Shown here piece by piece: positions 1 through 4,792 of a DNA stretch of 6,889 nt; within the stretch, counting starts at the first letter, position 1; each line of letters starts with the position of its first letter. The stretch lies in NCBI GenBank assembly GCA_003451635.1, contig DMAT01000121.1, forward strand, positions 1 to 6,889. The letters run 5' to 3'. Made by a program: the position numbers and the translations under genes. Below the pieces are notes generated by a model. It saw only the letters and a program-made list of their open reading frames with translations. It ran no database searches and was not told the DNA's origin. The DNA is from Syntrophus sp. (in: bacteria) (GTDB lineage: Bacteria > Desulfobacterota > Syntrophia > Syntrophales > UBA8958).

Positions 1-44
1 ATGCAGACCTTAATGACGCATTTATTACCTTGATGAAAAACTGA
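1..44 (+). CDS. C-terminal end of an ABC transporter ATPase (partial)
   Basis: Only the last 13 codons and the TGA stop (42-44) of this gene are in the window; the first whole codon starts at base 3. The tail reads ADLNDAFITLMKN. This resembles the usual C-terminus of ATP-binding subunits of ABC-2 drug exporters, which often end in a '(D/E)L-(E/N)-D-x-F-(I)-x-L-M' segment. The stop lies 2 bases before the start of the YbhS-like permease, which fits the ATPase-permease-permease order of ybhF-ybhS-ybhR operons. No Walker or signature motif can be checked here, so the call rests on the tail and its neighbours. Confidence 0.6.
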   Translation, partial: ADLNDAFITLMKN

Positions 45-46
45 AA

Positions 47-1180
47 ATGAACTTACGGAAGATCGGCGCCATTACCCGCAAGGAATTCTATCACCTGATC
101 AGGGATTACCGGAGCCTTTACCTGGCCTTCGCCATCCCCCTGATCCTGATCCTCCTCTTCGGCTACGCCTTGAGCCTGGATGTGGAAAACGTCCAGACCG
201 TAATCGTGGATTACGACGGGACCATGCAGAGCCGGGACCTTGTCCGCCGCCTGGACGCCTCCCCCTATTTCCAGGTCGTCGCCCGCCTGAAGAACTCCGG
301 GGAGGCAGCCGATTGGCTCGATCACGGCTGGACAACCCTGGCCCTCGTCATCCCCCCGGACTGGACGAGGAACATCCAGGCCGACCGGGAGGCGCCGTTG
401 CAGGTCCTCATCGACGGCAGCGATCCTAACTTTGCGAATATCTCCGCTGGTTATATCACCGCCTTCCTGGAGCGGGAAAATACCAAATACCTCCATAATT
501 TCCTGAATCGCCAGGGCCGGGAGCAGATGAAGCCGCCTCTCGAGGGCCGGATCCGCATCTGGTTCAACGAGGACCTGGAGAGCAGAAACTTCATTGTCCC
601 CGGCATCATTGCCGTCATCATCATGATTGTCGGGGCGATGCTGACATCCCTGGTCATCGCCCGGGAGTATGAAAACGGGACCATGGAGACGATCAAGTCC
701 CTCCCCATCAGCGCCGGGGAATTTATCATCGGCAAGGCCATCCCCTATTTTTTTATCACCCTGGCCGACGTCCTCATCGCCGTCCTCATGGGACAGGTCC
801 TTTTCGGGATCGTCATGAAGGCAAATTTCTGGCTCATGATCACCGCTTCGTCCCTCTATCTGGCCGTCGCCATCACCCTGGGGCTCCTCATCTCCTCGGC
901 CGCAAAATCGCAACTCGTCGCCAATCAGATCTCGCCCCTGGTTACCTTTCTCCCTTCCATGCTCCTGTCGGACTTCGTCTTTCCCGTCCTGAACATGCCC
1001 CCGGTGATCCAGACCATTACCTACATCGTGCCGGCGAAGTACTTTATCGACATCCTCAAGGGCATTTACATGAAGAATCTTGATATCACTTATCTTTGGC
1101 CGAGTTTCGCCGTCCTTTTCGTTATGGCCGCAATCCTTGCCGTTCTCAATGTCATCGTTCTGAAGCGGGAGGGAATGTAA
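47..1180 (+). CDS. ybhS: ABC-2 type exporter permease, YbhS-like
   Basis: This is a 377-residue inner-membrane permease of the ABC2_membrane_3 type, the same length I recall for E. coli YbhS. It has one N-terminal helix (about 22-43), a large periplasmic domain (about 45-180), and five further helices near 184-205, 231-256, 262-284, 295-315 and 348-373. Family-typical stretches are VPGIIAVIIMIVGAMLTSLV, the coupling-helix region AREYENGTMETIKSLPI (206-221) and YIVPAKYF (326-333). It should pair with the downstream YbhR-like permease and the upstream ATPase to export drugs or other amphipathic compounds; the substrate cannot be told from sequence. The start at 47 has no clear Shine-Dalgarno sequence and lies 2 bases after the ATPase stop, which suggests translational coupling. 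One oddity is Asp309 in PSMLLSDFVFP, where relatives, including the neighbour, have Gly. Confidence 0.9.
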   Translation: MNLRKIGAITRKEFYHLIRDYRSLYLAFAIPLILILLFGYALSLDVENVQTVIVDYDGTMQSRDLVRRLDASPYFQVVARLKNSGEAADWLDHGWTTLALVIPPDWTRNIQADREAPLQVLIDGSDPNFANISAGYITAFLERENTKYLHNFLNRQGREQMKPPLEGRIRIWFNEDLESRNFIVPGIIAVIIMIVGAMLTSLVIAREYENGTMETIKSLPISAGEFIIGKAIPYFFITLADVLIAVLMGQVLFGIVMKANFWLMITASSLYLAVAITLGLLISSAAKSQLVANQISPLVTFLPSMLLSDFVFPVLNMPPVIQTITYIVPAKYFIDILKGIYMKNLDITYLWPSFAVLFVMAAILAVLNVIVLKREGM

Positions 1181-1181
1181 T

Positions 1182-2303
1182 ATGAGCTTCCTGCGAATAC
1201 GGGAACTCGTCCGTAAAGAATTCATTCAACTCTTCCGGGACAAGCGGAACCGCCCCATCCTGATCATGGCCCCCCTTATTCAGATCCTGATTTTCGGCTA
1301 TGTGGTAAATTTTGACATCACCAGCATCCGCGTCGCCCTCCTCGATCACTCCCGCACCGCGGAAAGCCGGACGATTGTCGATGCCTTCAGCGCCAACCGC
1401 ATGTTTCAGATCACCAATATCGTCGATGATCCCAAGGCGATGGAAGAGCTGCTCCTGCGGGGGAAAGTGGACATCGGCATCAAGATCGGTCCCGACCTCG
1501 CCCGGAAGATCCGCCGGGGGGAAACGGCGGAAATCCAGATCCTCGCCGACGGCACGGTAAGCAACATGACGGCGATCCGGGTCTCCTACGTCATGACGGT
1601 ACTGGAACGCCTGAACCGCCAGTTCCTCAAGGACCTATACCCGGTTCAGATGACGTATGGGCGCATCGACGCCCGCCTGCGAACCTGGTACAATCCCAAT
1701 CTCTACAGCCGCCATTTCTTCGTACCCGGGATCGTCGCCTTCGTCGTCATGCTGATCTCACTGCTCTTTACGTCTATGGCCGTCATCAAGGAAAAGGAGG
1801 GAGGAACGATGGAGCAGCTTATCGTGACGCCCATGAAACCTTATGAGCTGATCATGGGGAAAACCATCCCCTATATCATCATCTCCCTGATCCAGATGGT
1901 CATCGTCACCATCCTTGCCGTTTACTGGTTCGAGTTGCCCATCCGGGGAAGCCTGCCCCTGTTTTTCCTCGCCATCTGCCTCTTTCTCATCAGCACGATG
2001 GGGATCGGCCTCTTCATCTCGACCATTTCCGCCACCCAGCAGCAGGCCATGATGACGACCTTTTTCTTCATTCAGCCGTCGTTTCTCCTTTCCGGCTTTG
2101 TCTTTCCCATCGCCAATATGCCCGTCCTTGTCCAGTGGCTGACCTACCTGAATCCCTTTCGCTACATACTAGTCATCATCCGGGGCATCTTCCTCAAAGG
2201 CGTAGGGATGGACGTCCTCTGGCCCCAATATGCCGCCCTCACCACCCTGGGCCTGGCGGTCTTCGCCGCCGCCGTCCTGCGCTTCCACAAACGGCTGGAT
2301 TGA
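1182..2303 (+). CDS. ybhR: ABC-2 type exporter permease, YbhR-like
   Basis: This 373-residue protein is the second permease of the same exporter. It has the same layout as its neighbour: a helix at about 24-43, a periplasmic domain to about 178, then helices near 180-202, 226-251, 257-281, 289-309 and 345-366. Motifs include WYNPNLYSRHFFVPG (169-183), KEKEGGTMEQLIVTPM (203-218), PSFLLSGFVFP (299-309) and YLNPFRY (322-328), all like YbhR. It shares the N-terminal RKEF...L.RD...FGY pattern with the upstream permease, so the two are distant paralogs that probably form a heterodimer. The gene begins 1 base after the preceding stop. A good ribosome binding site (GGGAGGG, 1167-1173) lies 8 bases before the ATG, inside the upstream gene. 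Transcription probably ends or weakens after this gene, but no terminator is visible in 2304-2415. Confidence 0.9.
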   Translation: MSFLRIRELVRKEFIQLFRDKRNRPILIMAPLIQILIFGYVVNFDITSIRVALLDHSRTAESRTIVDAFSANRMFQITNIVDDPKAMEELLLRGKVDIGIKIGPDLARKIRRGETAEIQILADGTVSNMTAIRVSYVMTVLERLNRQFLKDLYPVQMTYGRIDARLRTWYNPNLYSRHFFVPGIVAFVVMLISLLFTSMAVIKEKEGGTMEQLIVTPMKPYELIMGKTIPYIIISLIQMVIVTILAVYWFELPIRGSLPLFFLAICLFLISTMGIGLFISTISATQQQAMMTTFFFIQPSFLLSGFVFPIANMPVLVQWLTYLNPFRYILVIIRGIFLKGVGMDVLWPQYAALTTLGLAVFAAAVLRFHKRLD

Positions 2304-2314
2304 GCTTCGCAGCG

Positions 2315-2360
2315 CATAATATTGTTTGACAAGTAAAAACAAAAGCAATTAGGTATTACC
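2315..2360 (+). promoter_or_regulatory. Possible promoter region before the depolymerase gene
   Basis: This AT-rich patch lies in the 112-base gap after the exporter genes. It contains an exact TTGACA (2326-2331), the bacterial -35 consensus. No convincing -10 box sits 16-18 bases downstream: the best match is TATTAC (2354-2359), with a spacer of 22 that is too long. A CATAAT (2315-2320) has no matching -35. The patch supports a separate promoter for the depolymerase unit, but weakly. Confidence 0.25.
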
Positions 2361-2367
2361 ACAATCG

Positions 2368-2395
2368 GGTTGCCGGGGGCTTTGCTCTCCCAACC
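2368..2395 (+). other. Hairpin in the leader of the depolymerase gene
   Basis: GGTTG (2368-2372) pairs with CAACC (2391-2395). Inside it, GGGG (2375-2378) pairs with CTCC (2387-2390) with one G-U pair, leaving a 2-base bulge and an 8-base loop. No T-run follows, so it is not a standard terminator for the exporter operon. It ends 8 bases before the ribosome binding site (AAGGAG, 2404-2409) of the next gene and could affect mRNA stability or translation. It may also be chance in a GC-rich stretch. Confidence 0.3.
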
Positions 2396-2415
2396 ACAAC
2401 AAGAAGGAGACAAAC

Positions 2416-3453
2416 ATGAACATCAGATTAAGACTGCTCGGCATCCTCATTGCCCTTGCCCTCGTTGCCGCTTGCGGCGCCACACCATTGGCCACTCAAT
2501 TACCGGCACTCTCCATCGACCCATCCGAGGTAAGCGTCTCCGGCCTGTCCTCCGGCGGATTCATGGCTGTGCAGGTTCATGTTGCCTACTCATCCACCTT
2601 CAAGCGTGGCGCCGGGGTTGTGGCCGGCGGGCCCTTCTATTGCAGCGAAGGATCCGTTGCCAATGCCATCGGCCGCTGCATGGCGCACAGCAGCGGCATC
2701 CCGACCCCGTCACTCGTGAACATTACCAACGACTGGGCGGCCGACAATCGCATCGATCCGGTAAGCAACCTCAACACTTCCAAGGTGTATTTGTTCTCCG
2801 GCTCAGCCGACAACACGGTGAAACCTGCCGTAATGAACGACCTCCAGGAGTATTATCAGCGCTTTGTGCCGCCCGCGAACATTTTCTACAAGAACAGCCT
2901 CCCATCCGGCCATGCAATGATCACCGACGACTTTGGCGGAAACTGCGCAACCACAGCCCCGCCTTTCATCAACGATTGCGATTTCGACCTCGCCGGCGAA
3001 ATGCTCAAACACCTGCACGGCCCCCTGAACGCACGCAACAACGGCACACTGTCGGGCAGCCTTAGAGAATTCGATCAAACTGCCTTCGTCTCCGGACACG
3101 GCATGGCTAAGACAGGTTGGGTGTACGTACCACAGGCATGCGCGACAGGCGCCGCCTGCAAGCTGCATGTCGTTTTCCACGGCTGCAAGCAGAATACAGC
3201 CACGGTGGACCAGCAGTTTGTGCGCAATACCGGCTACAACCGTTGGGCGGATACCAACAACATCGTCGTGCTATACCCGCAAACGAGCACTGCCGCCCCC
3301 AACGGTTGCTGGGATTGGTGGGGCTATGACAGCGCGAACTTCGCCCAGAAATCCGGCCCCCAAATGGCGTCGGTGAAGGCAATGGTTACCAGGTTGTCCG
3401 GTGCTGCGGTCACGCCGCCGGCTGCACTTCCGGTCTCCGTGGGCGTGAAGTGA
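2416..3453 (+). CDS. phaZ: Lipoprotein PHB/short-chain PHA depolymerase, type 2 catalytic domain
   Basis: This 345-residue protein is a secreted alpha/beta-hydrolase-fold esterase expected to cleave ester bonds in polyhydroxybutyrate, related polyesters or their oligomers. Residues 1-19 form a signal sequence ending in the lipobox VAAC, with Cys20 as the predicted lipidated residue. Gly21 at +2 argues for outer-membrane sorting. The lipase box GLSSG (43-47, nucleophile Ser45) lies near the N-terminus. The probable acid is Asp132 (SGSADNTV) and the probable base His166 (SLPSGHAM). The oxyanion-hole motif HGCKQ (255-259) comes after the triad. This order is the mark of type 2 depolymerases. Besides Cys20 there are eight cysteines (76, 88, 177, 188, 242, 248, 257, 298), consistent with disulfides outside the cytoplasm. 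No linker or substrate-binding domain follows. AAGGAG (2404-2409), 6 bases before the ATG, fixes the start. The family is clear; the true substrate is not. Confidence 0.88.
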   Translation: MNIRLRLLGILIALALVAACGATPLATQLPALSIDPSEVSVSGLSSGGFMAVQVHVAYSSTFKRGAGVVAGGPFYCSEGSVANAIGRCMAHSSGIPTPSLVNITNDWAADNRIDPVSNLNTSKVYLFSGSADNTVKPAVMNDLQEYYQRFVPPANIFYKNSLPSGHAMITDDFGGNCATTAPPFINDCDFDLAGEMLKHLHGPLNARNNGTLSGSLREFDQTAFVSGHGMAKTGWVYVPQACATGAACKLHVVFHGCKQNTATVDQQFVRNTGYNRWADTNNIVVLYPQTSTAAPNGCWDWWGYDSANFAQKSGPQMASVKAMVTRLSGAAVTPPAALPVSVGVK

Positions 3454-3460
3454 ATTTAAA

Positions 3461-3469
3461 AGGAAGGAG
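3461..3469 (+). promoter_or_regulatory. Strong ribosome binding site that decides the small gene's start
   Basis: AGGAAGGAG lies 7 bases before the ATG at 3477. It makes that ATG, rather than the in-frame GTG at 3450 that overlaps the previous stop codon, the likely start of the small membrane protein. Confidence 0.75.
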
Positions 3470-3476
3470 TCTGATC

Positions 3477-3662
3477 ATGAAACCTGTAACAACTATTGTC
3501 GTGCTGCTTTTGATTGTCATATCCGTTGCCCAGCTACTGAGGCTTATTCTTCAGGTTGAGATAATTGCGGCAGGTTTTTATGTTCCGGTATGGTTAAGCA
3601 TCTTCGGCTTTATCGTTCCGGCCATACTGGCTTTGATGCTGTGGCGGGAGAACAGAAAATGA
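3477..3662 (+). CDS. Small two-helix membrane protein of unknown function
   Basis: This gene encodes 61 residues that are almost entirely two hydrophobic segments (about 5-24 and 36-56), joined by a short loop (VEIIAAGFYVP) and ending in the basic tail WRENRK. The positive tail and Lys2 suggest a hairpin with both ends in the cytoplasm. I do not recognise a named family with confidence. The gene lies 23 bases after the depolymerase stop, has a strong ribosome binding site, and its stop codon overlaps the sppA start in ATGA (3659-3662). It is therefore probably co-translated with SppA and may be a membrane partner or modulator of it. That role is inference from position only; small membrane proteins beside S49 peptidases (such as NfeD-type or YteJ-type partners) are known, but this one is much shorter. 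Confidence 0.75.
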   Translation: MKPVTTIVVLLLIVISVAQLLRLILQVEIIAAGFYVPVWLSIFGFIVPAILALMLWRENRK

Positions 3663-4669
3663 CCACCATAGAAATGCAGGAAAAAGCGATGCCCATCCGC
3701 AGAATCCGAAAAATTCAAATTCTATTTATTGCCCTCGCCTTTCTTTTAACCGGCTGCGCAATTAGTATACCTCTTATTCAGAAGCCAGAACCTCTCCGGG
3801 AGCAGGTCATCGAAGGTAAAGGCACCGCCAAAATCTTACTCATGGACATCACCGGGTTTATTTCTGAGCGTGATAAAGAACGCGGCCTCCTGGGCTCTTC
3901 TGCTCCCTCCATAATGTCACAGGTTCGCGAGACACTGCAGAAGGCCGAAGATGATACCGCTATCGTCGGCGTTATCATCCGGATCAATTCGGCGGGAGGC
4001 ACTATTACCGCATCAGACATCATCCATCATGACATTGTCCGTTTCAAAGACCGAAGAAAAGTTCCTGTTTATGCATGCATTATGAGCATTGGCACGTCAG
4101 GGGGATATTATATTGCGACAGCGGCAGATAATATCACTGCTCATCCAACATCTATTACGGGAAGCTTTGCTGTGATGATGATGACAATGAACATAGAAGG
4201 CTTGATGAACAAGATCGGAGTGAGCGAACTGACCATTAAATCAGGGGATAAGAAAGACATCCTGTCGCCCTTCAGACCTGCCACACCGGAAGAAAAGCAG
4301 ATTGTTCAGACCATAATCAACCAGTTCCACAAAAAATTCATAGATACGATCATAAGCAGACCCGGTAATGCCTTAAGTCGGAAAGACATTGAGTCGCTGG
4401 CTGATGGGCGGATTTATTCGTCAGAACAAGCATTGACCGCTAAACTCATTGACCGTGTGGGATACATGGACGATGTCATCGCCGAGATGAAGAAAAAAGT
4501 CGGCGTTACGGATGCAAAGATTATCACCTACTATCATCCCGGCAGCTATAAGGGGACCATTTACGCCAGCTCAGCGGCAGAATCAAGCAGCGCTACAGGA
4601 ATATTTAGTGGAGGAAACAGCTTCGACTGGTTTGGTGAGACACAATTTCTGTATTTATGGAGACCTTGA
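3659..4669 (+). CDS. sppA: Signal peptide peptidase SppA, lipoprotein form (S49 family)
   Basis: From the ATG at 3659 this is a 336-residue short-form SppA, a membrane-bound serine protease that degrades leftover signal peptides and some membrane proteins. The catalytic Ser is Ser147 (GTSGGYYIA) and the general-base Lys is Lys199 (SGDKKDI). Their 52-residue spacing matches, as far as I recall, the Ser147/Lys199 dyad of Bacillus subtilis SppA. Other family marks are RINSAGG (108-114; usually NSPGG), SITGSFAVM (165-173), DGRIYSSEQA (249-258) and the C-terminal FLYLW. The N-terminus has basic residues, a hydrophobic core and the lipobox LTGC (30-33), so Cys33 is probably lipidated. The start overlaps the upstream stop and has GGGAG (3646-3650) 8 bases before it. 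An alternative start is the ATG at 3689 (AGGA at 3678-3681), which gives a shorter, more usual lipoprotein leader. GC content looks lower than in neighbouring genes. Confidence 0.9.
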   Translation: MTTIEMQEKAMPIRRIRKIQILFIALAFLLTGCAISIPLIQKPEPLREQVIEGKGTAKILLMDITGFISERDKERGLLGSSAPSIMSQVRETLQKAEDDTAIVGVIIRINSAGGTITASDIIHHDIVRFKDRRKVPVYACIMSIGTSGGYYIATAADNITAHPTSITGSFAVMMMTMNIEGLMNKIGVSELTIKSGDKKDILSPFRPATPEEKQIVQTIINQFHKKFIDTIISRPGNALSRKDIESLADGRIYSSEQALTAKLIDRVGYMDDVIAEMKKKVGVTDAKIITYYHPGSYKGTIYASSAAESSSATGIFSGGNSFDWFGETQFLYLWRP

Positions 4670-4719
4670 AGCATGACCTTCCATGGTCATCAAATAGATC
4701 AGCAGGAACATCAAGGTCT
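4661..4719 (+). repeat. Nested inverted repeat in the sppA/prc convergent region
   Basis: AGACCTTGA (4661-4669, including the sppA stop) and TCAAGGTCT (4711-4719) are perfect 9-base inverted repeats, and G-U pairing could extend the stem outward in RNA. Between them, ATGACC (4673-4678) and GGTCAT (4685-4690) form a second small hairpin. No T-run follows on either strand, so terminator function is doubtful. The rest of the 123-base gap (4670-4792) is AT-rich and shows no gene. Confidence 0.4.
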
Positions 4720-4792
4720 TTGGGATTCATAAATGCATATGGATATCAAGATGGTTACCCGTTGCCTATCTTTCCATAGCTATCTTATGTAT

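Noticed and set aside
53..1225. A 390-codon open frame on the minus strand across the first permease
   Set aside because: It is antisense to a clear ABC permease, is rich in Asp/Gly/Gln as expected from the reverse complement of hydrophobic codons, and shows no recognisable domain.
2371..2386. Sigma-54-like element TGCC...TTGCT before the depolymerase gene
   Set aside because: The distance and the TTGCT half fit, but the nearly invariant GG of the -24 half reads GC here, and the sequence is also explained by the hairpin.
2370..3065. A 231-codon + strand open frame overlapping the depolymerase
   Set aside because: It is rich in Arg/His/Pro/Gln, a typical out-of-frame translation, and covers a gene with an intact catalytic triad in the other frame.
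3450..3476. GTG start at 3450 for the small membrane protein
   Set aside because: It overlaps the depolymerase stop codon and would place the strong ribosome binding site at 3461-3469 inside the gene; the ATG at 3477 is correctly spaced from it.
3590..3658. Upstream extension of sppA to an ATG at 3590
   Set aside because: It would overlap the small gene by 73 bases and add a hydrophilic leader before the lipoprotein signal; ATG 3659 has a ribosome binding site and the common ATGA overlap.
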